This document shows, in pieces, positions 53,455 through 63,246 of a stretch of 64,000 nt of DNA. The notes beneath the pieces are model-generated. The model was not told where the DNA came from. It saw nothing but the letters and a program-made list of their open reading frames with translations, and ran no database searches. Each line of letters opens with the position of its first letter. The first letter of the stretch is position 1. The position numbers and the translations under genes are program-made. Origin of the DNA: Bacteroides bouchesdurhonensis (GTDB lineage Bacteria; Bacteroidota; Bacteroidia; Bacteroidales; Bacteroidaceae); NCBI RefSeq assembly GCF_900155865.1, contig NZ_LT707006.1, positions 4,571,779 to 4,635,778 of the forward strand, in the 5' to 3' direction.

Positions 53455-54047
53455 CTAAAAAACCAAAAATAAAATCAATTCCTTATGAGGAGTTTATTGA
53501 CAATGAATCATTGGAAAAATTGGTTCAAGAACTCAATGCAGGAGGAACTAACGTTGCTCTCGGAGTTTTGGATGATTTTATCAACTGGGGACGCAGTAAT
53601 TCACTGTGGCCACTTACATTTGCCACGAGTTGTTGTGGTATCGAATTTATGGCATTGGGTGCCGCTCGTTACGATATGGCCCGCTTCGGGTTTGAAGTAG
53701 CACGTGCCAGTCCACGACAGGCAGATATGATCATGGTTTGCGGAACGATCACCAATAAAATGGCTCCGGTACTGAAACGTTTGTACGATCAGATGCCTGA
53801 CCCGAAATACGTGATTGCTGTAGGAGGCTGTGCCGTAAGTGGAGGACCTTTCAAGAAATCTTATCATGTAGTAAATGGGATAGATAAAATTCTACCTGTG
53901 GACGTATTCATACCAGGATGTCCGCCACGTCCTGAAGCTTTCTACTATGGAATGATGCAGCTACAACGTAAAGTGAAGATAGAGAAATTCTTTGGCGGAA
54001 CAAACAGAAAAGAAAAGAAACCGGATTACTTAAAAAATGAAGAGTAA
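53445..54047 (+). CDS. nuoB: NADH-quinone oxidoreductase subunit B
   Basis: 200 residues from the ATG at 53445, inside the nuoA end. A longer frame from 53334 has no NuoB similarity and is rejected. Cysteine ligands of cluster N2 are visible in TSCCGIEFM, the VGGCAVSGGPF segment and IPGCPPRPEAF. NuoB sits where electrons pass to quinone. It is followed by an 88-base spacer before nuoCD. Confidence 0.96.
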   Translation: MEITKKPKIKSIPYEEFIDNESLEKLVQELNAGGTNVALGVLDDFINWGRSNSLWPLTFATSCCGIEFMALGAARYDMARFGFEVARASPRQADMIMVCGTITNKMAPVLKRLYDQMPDPKYVIAVGGCAVSGGPFKKSYHVVNGIDKILPVDVFIPGCPPRPEAFYYGMMQLQRKVKIEKFFGGTNRKEKKPDYLKNEE

Positions 54048-54135
54048 GAAATGAAGAATGATGGATGAATTGCGATTTCTAAAACTGTATAGAAGTTCTT
54101 CATTCTTAATTCTACATTCTTAATTAAATAGATTT

Positions 54136-55728
54136 ATGCAAGAAATACAATTTATAAAACCAGCAGCACTACACGATGAAATGCTGCGCTTGCGGAAAGA
54201 AAAGCAGATGGACTTCCTCGAAAGTCTTACCGGTATGGATTGGGGAATAGCAGACGAAAAAGACACACCGGAAACTTTTCGTGGTCTAGGAGTAGTCTAT
54301 CATCTCGAATCGACTTCAACCGGCGAACGGATTTCTATTAAAACAGCAACTCTAAACCGAGAAACGCCAGAAATTCCATCGGTCAGCGATATCTGGAAAA
54401 TAGCTGATTTTTATGAGCGTGAAGTATTTGACTATTATGGAATCGCCTTCATCGGTCATCCTGATATGCGTCGTCTATATCTACGTAACGATTGGGTAGG
54501 TTATCCAATGCGTAAAGACAATGACCCGGAAAAAGATAATCCACTCCGTATGGATAATGAAGAGACTTATGATACTACCCAGGAAATAAAACTCAATCCG
54601 GATGGTAGTATCAAAAATAAAGAAACAGTATTGTTCGGAGATGAAGAATATGTCGTTAATATTGGGCCTCAGCACCCTGCGACTCATGGTGTGATGCGTT
54701 TCCGGGTTTCTTTGGAAGGTGAAATTATTCGCAAAATTGATGCAAACTGTGGTTACATCCACCGGGGCATTGAAAAGATGAATGAAAGTCTTACATATCC
54801 GCAAACACTGGCATTAACCGATCGTCTGGATTATTTAGGAGCTCATCAAAATCGCCATGCGCTTTGTATGTGTATCGAGAAAGCAATGGGTATTGAAGTA
54901 AGTGAACGTGTACAATACATCCGTACTATTATGGATGAGTTACAACGTATCGATTCTCATTTATTGTTCTACTCCTGTCTGGCTATGGACCTGGGAGCAT
55001 TGACAGCCTTTTTCTATGGCTTCCGTGATCGTGAAAAGATTCTGGATATCTTCGAAGAGACTACAGGAGGACGACTCATTCAGAATTATAATACTATCGG
55101 TGGTGTACAAGCAGATATTCATCCCAACTTTGTAAAGCGGATAAAAGAATTTATTCCTTATCTAAGAGGAATCATCCATGAATACCATGATATTTTCACA
55201 GGAAATGTGATTGCACAAAGCCGTCTGAAAGGAGTTGGTGTATTGAGTCGTGAAGATGCCATTTCATTCGGCTGTACCGGAGGTACAGGTCGTGCTTCAG
55301 GATGGGCTTGCGATGTACGTAAACGAATCCCGTATGGAGTATATGATAAAGTAGATTTCAAAGAAATCATTTATACTGAAGGAGACTCATTTGCCCGTTA
55401 CCTGGTACGTATGGATGAAATCATGGAAAGTTTGAACATCATTGAACAACTGATTGATAATATTCCAGAAGGAGCTTATCAAGAAAAGATGAAACCTATT
55501 ATTCGTGTTCCTGAAGGTAGCTATTATGCAGCTGTAGAAGGAAGTCGTGGAGAATTCGGTGTATTTCTTGAAAGTCATGGAAATAAGATGCCTTACCGTC
55601 TACATTACCGTTCCACCGGATTACCACTAGTTGCAGCTATCGACACGATCTGTCGAGGAGCCAAGATCGCTGACCTCATTGCTATTGGAGGAACAATTGA
55701 CTATGTAGTCCCGGATATTGACAGATGA
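54136..55728 (+). CDS. nuoCD: NADH-quinone oxidoreductase subunit C/D fusion
   Basis: 530 residues. The first 130 or so form a short NuoC (VFDYYGIAFIGHPDMRRLYL). A linker leads to NuoD from about residue 170, with NIGPQHPATHGVMRF and SFGCTGGTGRASG. The two proteins build the hydrogenase-like quinone module of the peripheral arm. Fusion of C and D is known in several bacterial groups. The stop overlaps a possible nuoH ATG at 55725, but nuoH more likely starts at 55758. Confidence 0.95.
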   Translation: MQEIQFIKPAALHDEMLRLRKEKQMDFLESLTGMDWGIADEKDTPETFRGLGVVYHLESTSTGERISIKTATLNRETPEIPSVSDIWKIADFYEREVFDYYGIAFIGHPDMRRLYLRNDWVGYPMRKDNDPEKDNPLRMDNEETYDTTQEIKLNPDGSIKNKETVLFGDEEYVVNIGPQHPATHGVMRFRVSLEGEIIRKIDANCGYIHRGIEKMNESLTYPQTLALTDRLDYLGAHQNRHALCMCIEKAMGIEVSERVQYIRTIMDELQRIDSHLLFYSCLAMDLGALTAFFYGFRDREKILDIFEETTGGRLIQNYNTIGGVQADIHPNFVKRIKEFIPYLRGIIHEYHDIFTGNVIAQSRLKGVGVLSREDAISFGCTGGTGRASGWACDVRKRIPYGVYDKVDFKEIIYTEGDSFARYLVRMDEIMESLNIIEQLIDNIPEGAYQEKMKPIIRVPEGSYYAAVEGSRGEFGVFLESHGNKMPYRLHYRSTGLPLVAAIDTICRGAKIADLIAIGGTIDYVVPDIDR

Positions 55729-55757
55729 TAATAAACAAAATTCTTAATTTAAGAAAT

Positions 55758-56834
55758 ATGTTCGACTTTAGTATAGTAACAAACTGGATACACGAGCTAC
55801 TCACTTCCGTTATGCCGGAAGGATTGGCTGTTTTTATAGAATGCGTAGTCATCGGCGTATGTATCATTGTGATGTATGCCATCCTCGCTATTATATTGAT
55901 TTACATGGAACGCAAAGTCTGCGGTTTCTTCCAATGTCGTCTCGGTCCGAACCGTGTCGGTAAATGGGGATCTATCCAAGTACTATGTGACGTTCTGAAA
56001 ATGCTAACCAAAGAAATCTTCACTCCGAAGGATGCCGATCGCTTCCTTTATAATCTTGCTCCATTCATGGTTATCATTGCCTCCTTCCTGACTTTCGCTT
56101 GTCTTCCTTTTAATAAAGGAGCGGAAATATTGAATTTTAATGTGGGAGTATTTTTCCTGTTGGCAGCCTCCAGTATTGGAGTAGTAGGTATTTTGCTAGC
56201 CGGCTGGGGCAGTAACAACAAGTTCTCTCTTATCGGAGCCATGCGAAGTGGTGCACAAATCATCAGCTATGAGCTTTCTGTTGGAATGAGTATCATGACA
56301 ATGGTTGTATTAATGGGAACCATGCAATTCTCCGAAATTGTAGAGAATCAAGCAGATGGTTGGTTCATATTTAAAGGACATATTCCTGCCATCATAGCTT
56401 TCATCATTTATCTCATTGCAGGAAATGCGGAATGTAATCGTGGACCGTTCGACCTTCCCGAAGCTGAAAGTGAATTGACGGCGGGATATCATACAGAATA
56501 TTCCGGTATGCATTTCGGTTTCTTCTATCTTGCCGAGTATTTGAACCTCTTTATAGTTGCCGGTGTGGCAACCACTATTTTTCTTGGGGGATGGATGCCT
56601 TTACACATTGTCGGTTTAGATGGATTTAATGCAATAATGGATTATATTCCCGGTTTTATCTGGTTCTTCGGTAAAGCATTCTTTGTTGTATTCCTTTTAA
56701 TGTGGATCAAGTGGACCTTCCCACGTTTGCGTATCGACCAGATTTTGAATCTGGAATGGAAATATTTGGTTCCCATTTCTATGGTAAACCTATTATTAAT
56801 GGCATGCTGTGTAGCCTTCGGCTTTCATTTCTAA
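55758..56834 (+). CDS. nuoH: NADH-quinone oxidoreductase subunit H
   Basis: 358 residues from the ATG at 55758 (MFDFSIVTNWIHELL); an in-frame ATG at 55725 overlaps the nuoCD stop and adds 11 residues without family similarity. About eight membrane helices. The motifs ERKVCGFFQCRLGPNRVG and GNAECNRGPFDLPEAESEL are diagnostic of NuoH, which lines the quinone tunnel. nuoI starts 56 bases later. Confidence 0.95.
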   Translation: MFDFSIVTNWIHELLTSVMPEGLAVFIECVVIGVCIIVMYAILAIILIYMERKVCGFFQCRLGPNRVGKWGSIQVLCDVLKMLTKEIFTPKDADRFLYNLAPFMVIIASFLTFACLPFNKGAEILNFNVGVFFLLAASSIGVVGILLAGWGSNNKFSLIGAMRSGAQIISYELSVGMSIMTMVVLMGTMQFSEIVENQADGWFIFKGHIPAIIAFIIYLIAGNAECNRGPFDLPEAESELTAGYHTEYSGMHFGFFYLAEYLNLFIVAGVATTIFLGGWMPLHIVGLDGFNAIMDYIPGFIWFFGKAFFVVFLLMWIKWTFPRLRIDQILNLEWKYLVPISMVNLLLMACCVAFGFHF

Positions 56835-56890
56835 ATGACAAGATGTTATACAGAATCCCCATTCGGAATAATTAATGTAAAACGAGAATT

Positions 56891-57379
56891 ATGGAATATA
56901 AAGATCAAAAATATACGTACTTAGGAGGTCTAATGCATGGCATTCATACCCTAGCGACGGGTATGAAGACCAGTATTAAAGTTTACTTCCGTAAAAAAGT
57001 AACCGAGCAATATCCCGAGAACCGGAAAGAGCTGAAAATGTTCGACCGTTTTCGTGGTACACTGAACATGCCCCACAATGAAAACAACGAGCATCACTGT
57101 ATTGCCTGCGGATTATGCCAATCAGCATGTCCAAACGACACTATCAAGATAACAAGTGAAATGATAGAAACGGAAGATGGCAAAAAAAAGAAAATCCTGT
57201 CGAAATATGAATACGACTTGGGATCATGTATCTTTTGCCAACTGTGTGTCAATGCCTGTCCACACGACGCTATCACATTCGACCAGAACTTCGAACACGC
57301 AGTGTTCGACCGGACAAAACTTGTCCTGCAACTCAACCATAAAGGTAGTAAAGTTATAGAAAAGAAAAAAGAAGTTTAG
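56891..57379 (+). CDS. nuoI: NADH-quinone oxidoreductase subunit I
   Basis: 162 residues with two 4Fe-4S clusters: CIACGLCQSACP and CIFCQLCVNACP. NuoI carries electrons along the peripheral arm towards NuoB. Since NuoE, F and G are absent here, these clusters probably receive electrons from a donor other than a standard NADH-binding module. nuoJ starts two bases after the stop. Confidence 0.96.
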   Translation: MEYKDQKYTYLGGLMHGIHTLATGMKTSIKVYFRKKVTEQYPENRKELKMFDRFRGTLNMPHNENNEHHCIACGLCQSACPNDTIKITSEMIETEDGKKKKILSKYEYDLGSCIFCQLCVNACPHDAITFDQNFEHAVFDRTKLVLQLNHKGSKVIEKKKEV

Positions 57380-57381
57380 AT

Positions 57382-57894
57382 ATGGGATCAACACTTGAAA
57401 TAGTAGTATTCTACTTTTTGGCAGTATTTATTATTGCAATGTCCATTATGACAGTGACTACCCAACGTATCGTACGCTCGGCTACCTACCTGCTTTTTAC
57501 CCTCTTCGGAACAGCAGGAATCTATTTTCTGCTAGGTTACACATTCCTGGGATCTGTTCAGATCATGGTTTACGCCGGTGGTATTGTCGTACTTTATGTA
57601 TTCTCCATCTTATTAACCAGTGGAGAAGGTGATCGTACAGAGAAAATCAAACGAAGCCGATTTCTGGCAGGACTCTTTACAATGATTGCCGGTGCAGCTA
57701 TTATTTTGTTTATCACTCTGAAGCACAAATTCCTGCAAACGAATAATTTAGCTCCGCAAGAGATAAATATTCATGCCATCGGTAATGCTTTGTTAAGTAG
57801 TGACAAATATGGCTATATATTACCTTTTGAGGCTATCAGTATTTTGTTGCTGGCTTGTATCATCGGAGGTATCATGATTGCACGTAAAAGATAA
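57382..57894 (+). CDS. nuoJ: NADH-quinone oxidoreductase subunit J
   Basis: 170 residues, five membrane helices. The segment QRIVRSATYLLFTLFGTAG and QIMVYAGGIVVLYVF mark NuoJ, a membrane-arm subunit of proton translocation. nuoK follows after 34 bases. Confidence 0.93.
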   Translation: MGSTLEIVVFYFLAVFIIAMSIMTVTTQRIVRSATYLLFTLFGTAGIYFLLGYTFLGSVQIMVYAGGIVVLYVFSILLTSGEGDRTEKIKRSRFLAGLFTMIAGAAIILFITLKHKFLQTNNLAPQEINIHAIGNALLSSDKYGYILPFEAISILLLACIIGGIMIARKR

Positions 57895-57928
57895 AACAAG
57901 TATTAACTATCAAATAGTAAATTTGAAT

Positions 57929-58237
57929 ATGATACACATGGAATATTATCTGGTAGTATCAACTATCATGATGTTTGCAGGAATCTATGGATTCTTTACT
58001 CGCCGGAACACACTGGCTATCCTGATTTCTGTCGAGTTAATGCTGAACGCAACAGATATCAATTTTGCTGTGTTCAATCGCTTTCTTTTTCCCGGTGGAA
58101 CAGAAGGCTATTTCTTTGCATTATTCTCCATTGCCATTTCAGCCGCAGAGACTGCTATCGCAATTGCAATCATGATTAATATTTACCGGAACCTGCGAAG
58201 CATCCAAGTACGCAACCTGGATGACTTGAAATGGTAA
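57929..58237 (+). CDS. nuoK: NADH-quinone oxidoreductase subunit K
   Basis: 102 residues from the ATG at 57929 (MIHMEYYLVVSTIMMF), three helices. The upstream in-frame ATG at 57878 overlaps nuoJ and adds a polar stretch atypical of NuoK. The ISVELMLNATDINF segment carries the conserved membrane Glu needed for proton pumping. Confidence 0.93.
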   Translation: MIHMEYYLVVSTIMMFAGIYGFFTRRNTLAILISVELMLNATDINFAVFNRFLFPGGTEGYFFALFSIAISAAETAIAIAIMINIYRNLRSIQVRNLDDLKW

Positions 58238-58285
58238 GGATGAACTCATTAACAATAATAATACTAAGTAATTAAAATAATTTGT

Positions 58286-60175
58286 ATGGAACTAACAATT
58301 CTAATACTCCTTCTTCCCTTTCTCTCCTTCCTATTAGTAGGAATCGGAGGTAAATGGATGTCTCACCGGACAGCAGGCATTATAGGTACGCTGGTATTGG
58401 GAGCAGTAACTGTACTATCGTACGTCACAGCTTTTCAATATTTCTCCGCACCACGTCTGGAAGATGGAACGTTCGCCACTTTAATACCTTACAATTTTAC
58501 GTGGCTTCCTTTCACTGAGACTTTACATTTTGATTTGGGCATTTTGCTCGATCCTATATCTGTAATGATGCTGATTGTCATCTCCACCGTATCGCTGATG
58601 GTACACATTTACTCTTTCGGCTATATGAAAGGAGAGACCGGATTCCAACGCTATTACGCTTTCCTGTCTTTGTTCACCATGTCAATGCTTGGACTAGTGG
58701 TGGCAACCAATATTTTCCAGATGTATTTGTTCTGGGAATTGGTAGGGGTCAGCTCATATTTATTAATCGGTTTCTATTACACCAAACCAGCAGCTATTTC
58801 CGCTTCCAAAAAGGCCTTTATCGTAACGCGGTTTGCCGATCTAGGGTTCCTCATCGGTATTCTGATTTACGGATACTATGGAGGTACATTCGGTTTCACT
58901 CCGGACACGGTATCAATCATTAGCGGTGGGGCTTCTATGTTGCCTTTGGCATTAGGATTAATGTTTGTAGGTGGTGCGGGAAAAAGTGCAATGTTCCCAT
59001 TACACATCTGGTTGCCGGATGCAATGGAAGGTCCAACCCCTGTGAGTGCATTGATCCATGCAGCAACAATGGTTGTAGCGGGCGTCTATCTGGTAGCACG
59101 TATGTTTCCACTGTTCATTGCTTATGCACCCGACACATTGCACATGGTTGCCTGGGTAGGAGCTTTCACTGCTTTCTATGCAGCAAGTGTAGCTTGCGTA
59201 CAATCAGACATTAAACGTGTACTTGCCTTTTCTACCATCTCACAAATCGGTTTCATGATGGTAGCATTGGGAGTTTGTACTTCTATGGACCCGCATCACG
59301 GAGGATTGGGATACATGGCTTCCATGTTCCATTTGTTTACACACGCCATGTTTAAAGCATTGCTCTTTTTGGGTGCAGGTAGCATTATTCATGCAGTACA
59401 TTCTAATGAGATGTCTGCTATGGGAGGACTTCGTAAATATATGCCAATCACTCATTGGACATTCCTGATTGCCTGCCTTGCTATTGCCGGCATTCCTCCT
59501 TTCTCCGGCTTCTTTTCTAAAGACGAAATCTTAGCCGCCTGTTTTCAATATCATCCTGTGATGGGTTGGGTGATGACTGTTATTGCAGCAATGACAGCTT
59601 TTTATATGTTCCGCTTGTATTATGGTATTTTCTGGGGCAAAGAAAACAAAGAAGCACATGCTGCACATACTCCCCACGAAAGTCCATTAGCTATGACTTT
59701 CCCACTCATGTTCCTGGCAGTTGTCACTTGTGGGGCAGGCTTCATTCCTTTCGGGCATTTTATCAGTTCGAATGGTGAATCTTACTCCATACATCTGGAC
59801 CCATCTGTTGCCATTACCAGTGTAGTCATTGCAATCATTTCCATTGCCATAGCCACCTGGATGTATAAGAATGCCAAACAACCGGTTGCAGATACGTTGG
59901 CACGCCATTTCAAGAAATTACACAAAGCTGCTTATAACCGTTTTTACATAGACGCTATATACCAGTTTGTCACTCATAAGATCATTTTCCGCTGCATTTC
60001 TACTCCTATCGCATGGTGGGATCGTCATGTAGTAGATGGATTCTTTGATTTCCTGGCATGGGCAACTAATACAACAAGCGACGAGATCCGTGGTTTACAG
60101 AGTGGTCAGGTACAACAATATGCTTATGTGTTCCTTTGTGGAGCATTGGCACTAATCCTGATACTGGTTCTCTAA
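58286..60175 (+). CDS. nuoL: NADH-quinone oxidoreductase subunit L
   Basis: 629 residues, about 16 membrane helices. Antiporter-like hallmarks: FWELVGVSSYLLIGF with the conserved Glu, GKSAMFPLHIWLPDAMEGPTP with Lys, ATMVVAGVYLVARMF, and HAMFKALLFLGAG. The long C-terminal amphipathic helix that spans NuoM and NuoN is present. It pumps protons at the far end of the membrane arm. Confidence 0.95.
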   Translation: MELTILILLLPFLSFLLVGIGGKWMSHRTAGIIGTLVLGAVTVLSYVTAFQYFSAPRLEDGTFATLIPYNFTWLPFTETLHFDLGILLDPISVMMLIVISTVSLMVHIYSFGYMKGETGFQRYYAFLSLFTMSMLGLVVATNIFQMYLFWELVGVSSYLLIGFYYTKPAAISASKKAFIVTRFADLGFLIGILIYGYYGGTFGFTPDTVSIISGGASMLPLALGLMFVGGAGKSAMFPLHIWLPDAMEGPTPVSALIHAATMVVAGVYLVARMFPLFIAYAPDTLHMVAWVGAFTAFYAASVACVQSDIKRVLAFSTISQIGFMMVALGVCTSMDPHHGGLGYMASMFHLFTHAMFKALLFLGAGSIIHAVHSNEMSAMGGLRKYMPITHWTFLIACLAIAGIPPFSGFFSKDEILAACFQYHPVMGWVMTVIAAMTAFYMFRLYYGIFWGKENKEAHAAHTPHESPLAMTFPLMFLAVVTCGAGFIPFGHFISSNGESYSIHLDPSVAITSVVIAIISIAIATWMYKNAKQPVADTLARHFKKLHKAAYNRFYIDAIYQFVTHKIIFRCISTPIAWWDRHVVDGFFDFLAWATNTTSDEIRGLQSGQVQQYAYVFLCGALALILILVL

Positions 60176-60211
60176 TCCATAATTAATAATCTATAATTCA
60201 TAATTATACAA

Positions 60212-61696
60212 ATGAATTTCTTATCAATCTTCGTACTTATTCCTTTATTGATGCTAGCCGGACTATGGGCTGCACGAGGAATTAAAACGATTCGGGGAGT
60301 CATGGTCACCGGAGCCTCAGCACTCCTGATTGCTTCTGTGGTACTAACCTTCCTGTATCTGGGAGAACGTAGTGCCGGAAACACGTCAGAGATGTTATTC
60401 CGTGCTGACACTGTCTGGTATGCACCCCTTCACATTGCCTACTCTGTGGGGGTCGATGGGATCTCAGTAGCTATGCTATTATTATCTGCTGTGATTGTTT
60501 TCACTGGTACATTTGCTTCCTGGCGTTTGCAACCTCTGACTAAAGAATATTTCCTGTGGTTCACACTCTTATCCATGGGAGTTTTCGGATTCTTCATATC
60601 CATTGACTTATTCACAATGTTTATGTTTTACGAAATAGCACTTATTCCTATGTACCTTTTAATCGGTGTGTGGGGATCAGGTCGCAAAGAGTATGCTGCC
60701 ATGAAACTGACGTTGATGTTAATGGGTGGCTCAGCCTTCTTGTTAATTGGTATCCTCGGTATCTATTTTGGTTCAGGGGCAACCACTATGAATATATTGG
60801 AAATAGCACAATTGCATAACATACCTTTTGCTCAACAATGTATCTGGTTCCCTCTTACTTTCCTTGGTTTTGGAGTATTGGGAGCACTTTTTCCATTCCA
60901 TACATGGAGCCCCGACGGTCATGCTTCCGCACCGACTGCGGTATCCATGTTGCATGCGGGAGTATTGATGAAATTAGGAGGTTACGGATGTTTCCGTATT
61001 GCTATGTATCTGATGCCGGAAGCAGCTAACGAACTTTCCTGGATCTTCCTTATATTAACAGGTATCTCTGTTGTATATGGTGCATTCTCGGCTTGCGTTC
61101 AGACAGACTTGAAATACATCAATGCTTATTCATCCGTATCACACTGCGGTCTAGTACTTTTTGCTATTTTGATGTTGAACCAAACAGCAGCAACCGGAGC
61201 TATTCTTCAAATGCTTTCCCATGGTTTGATGACGGCCTTGTTCTTCGCCCTTATCGGTATGATTTACGGACGTACCCATACACGTGATGTCCGGGAACTT
61301 TCGGGATTGATGAAAATCATGCCATTCCTTAGTGTATGTTACGTAATTGCAGGTCTTGCCAATCTAGGTTTACCGGGATTAAGCGGATTTATTGCAGAAA
61401 TGACCATCTTCGTCGGTTCCTTCCAGAATCCGGATATATTCCACCGCACTCTGACTATTATCGCTTGTTCGTCCATCGTCATAACAGCAGTTTATATCCT
61501 CCGCCTGGTTGGTAAGATTTTATATGGTACCTGTACAAACAAACACCATCTTGAACTAACAGATGCAACATGGGACGAGCGTGTTGCTGTTATCTGCCTG
61601 ATTGTTTGTGTAGCCGGATTAGGTATGGCTCCTTTCTGGGTTAGCCATATGATTGGTGAAAGTGTATTACCTGTTATTTCTCAACTGGTACCTTAA
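60212..61696 (+). CDS. nuoM: NADH-quinone oxidoreductase subunit M
   Basis: 494 residues, about 14 membrane helices. FYEIALIPMYLLIGVWG carries the conserved Glu, FPFHTWSPDGHASAPT and SMLHAGVLMKLGGYG are the antiporter signature. A proton-pumping subunit of the membrane arm. Confidence 0.95.
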   Translation: MNFLSIFVLIPLLMLAGLWAARGIKTIRGVMVTGASALLIASVVLTFLYLGERSAGNTSEMLFRADTVWYAPLHIAYSVGVDGISVAMLLLSAVIVFTGTFASWRLQPLTKEYFLWFTLLSMGVFGFFISIDLFTMFMFYEIALIPMYLLIGVWGSGRKEYAAMKLTLMLMGGSAFLLIGILGIYFGSGATTMNILEIAQLHNIPFAQQCIWFPLTFLGFGVLGALFPFHTWSPDGHASAPTAVSMLHAGVLMKLGGYGCFRIAMYLMPEAANELSWIFLILTGISVVYGAFSACVQTDLKYINAYSSVSHCGLVLFAILMLNQTAATGAILQMLSHGLMTALFFALIGMIYGRTHTRDVRELSGLMKIMPFLSVCYVIAGLANLGLPGLSGFIAEMTIFVGSFQNPDIFHRTLTIIACSSIVITAVYILRLVGKILYGTCTNKHHLELTDATWDERVAVICLIVCVAGLGMAPFWVSHMIGESVLPVISQLVP

Positions 61697-61727
61697 TTCA
61701 TAATTCTTAATTCATAAATCAGACAAA

Positions 61728-63167
61728 ATGGATTATTCACAATTTCTACATATGCGAGAAGAGTTGTCACTCATAGCCGTATTACTTATTTTATTTCTGG
61801 CTGACCTCTTCATGAGTCCGGACGCACATAAAAAAGACGGTAAAGCACAATTAAATACGATGCTCCCTGTTATATTGATGGCTATTCACACGGTTATCAA
61901 CTTTGTTCCGGGCACTACTGCCGATATCTTCGGTGGTATGTATCATTATGTTCCAATGCACACAGTCATCAAATCAATTCTGAATGTTGGTACACTGATT
62001 GTATTTCTGATGGCACACGAATGGATGAAGCGTGAGGATACTTCTTTCAAACAAGGTGAGTTTTATGTACTTACACTTTCTACCCTGTTTGGTATGTATC
62101 TCATGATCTCTGCCGGACACTTCCTGATGTTCTTCATCGGATTAGAGACAGCTTCTATCCCTATGGCCGCGTTGATCGCCTTTGACAAATACCGCCACAA
62201 CTCAGCAGAAGCCGGAGCTAAGTATATTCTAACTGCTCTTTTCTCTAGTGCTCTGCTACTATTTGGTCTTTCTATGATCTACGGTTCGGCAGGAACACTT
62301 TATTTTGATGATCTCCCTGCTCATATCAACGGCAATGCACTGCAAATAATGGCTTTTGTTTTCTTCTTCACCGGTATGGCATTCAAACTCTCATTGGTTC
62401 CATTCCATCTTTGGACAGCTGATGTATACGAAGGAGCACCAAGTACCGTAACCGCTTACTTAAGCGTTATTTCAAAAGGATCAGCTGCATTTGTATTACT
62501 GACTGTCCTTATCAAAGTATTTGCTCCAATGATTAATGACTGGCAGGAAGTACTTTATTGGGTCATCATTGCAACCATAACCATTGCTAACATTTTCGCT
62601 GTTCGCCAGCAGAATCTGAAACGCTTGATGGCTTTCTCCAGTATATCACAAGCTGGATATATCATGTTAGATGTGATTGGGGGTACGGCACAAGGAATGA
62701 CTGCTTTAGTTTATTATGTATTAGTTTATGCTGCTGCCAACCTTGGTGTATTTGCAGTAATTACTATTATAGCATTACGCAGCGAAAAGTTCACACTGGA
62801 GGATTACCAAGGATTATACAAAACAAACCCAAAGATTGCTTTCCTGATGACTATATCTCTGTTTTCTTTAGCTGGTATTCCGCCATTTGCAGGATTCTTT
62901 TCTAAATTCTTCATATTTATGGCTGCTTTCGATGCAGGATTCCATCTGCTAGTATTCATAGCACTAATTAATACAGTCATTTCATTATACTATTACTTAT
63001 TAATCATTAAAGCAATGTATATTACTCCTTCCGATAATCCTATTCCCACTTTCCATAGTGACCGTTGCACTAAATGGGGATTAGCCCTTTGCACTTTAGG
63101 TATCATTGGTTTGGGCATTGCAAGTATTGTATACCAATCAATTGATAAACTATCGTTCGGAATATGA
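61728..63167 (+). CDS. nuoN: NADH-quinone oxidoreductase subunit N
   Basis: 479 residues, about 14 membrane helices. IGLETASIPMAALIAFDK carries the conserved Glu, and FKLSLVPFHLWTADVYEGAPS and AFSSISQAGYIML are typical of NuoN. It is the last subunit gene of the operon and is followed by a strong terminator. Confidence 0.95.
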   Translation: MDYSQFLHMREELSLIAVLLILFLADLFMSPDAHKKDGKAQLNTMLPVILMAIHTVINFVPGTTADIFGGMYHYVPMHTVIKSILNVGTLIVFLMAHEWMKREDTSFKQGEFYVLTLSTLFGMYLMISAGHFLMFFIGLETASIPMAALIAFDKYRHNSAEAGAKYILTALFSSALLLFGLSMIYGSAGTLYFDDLPAHINGNALQIMAFVFFFTGMAFKLSLVPFHLWTADVYEGAPSTVTAYLSVISKGSAAFVLLTVLIKVFAPMINDWQEVLYWVIIATITIANIFAVRQQNLKRLMAFSSISQAGYIMLDVIGGTAQGMTALVYYVLVYAAANLGVFAVITIIALRSEKFTLEDYQGLYKTNPKIAFLMTISLFSLAGIPPFAGFFSKFFIFMAAFDAGFHLLVFIALINTVISLYYYLLIIKAMYITPSDNPIPTFHSDRCTKWGLALCTLGIIGLGIASIVYQSIDKLSFGI

Positions 63168-63185
63168 TAATAGCCATCATTTCTT

Positions 63186-63226
63186 AAAAAAACGGGCCCG
63201 GTTAATCCAACCAAGCCCGTTTTTTT
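63186..63226. terminator. Bidirectional terminator between nuoN and the kinase gene
   Basis: An A-run followed by ACGGGC (to 63197) pairs with GCCCGT (from 63215) and a T-run, with CCGGTT/AACC-like pairing in the loop. It is flanked by A on one side and T on the other, so it can end both the nuo and the kinase transcripts. Confidence 0.9.
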
Positions 63227-63246
63227 ATAAGAAGTATCAAATAATT

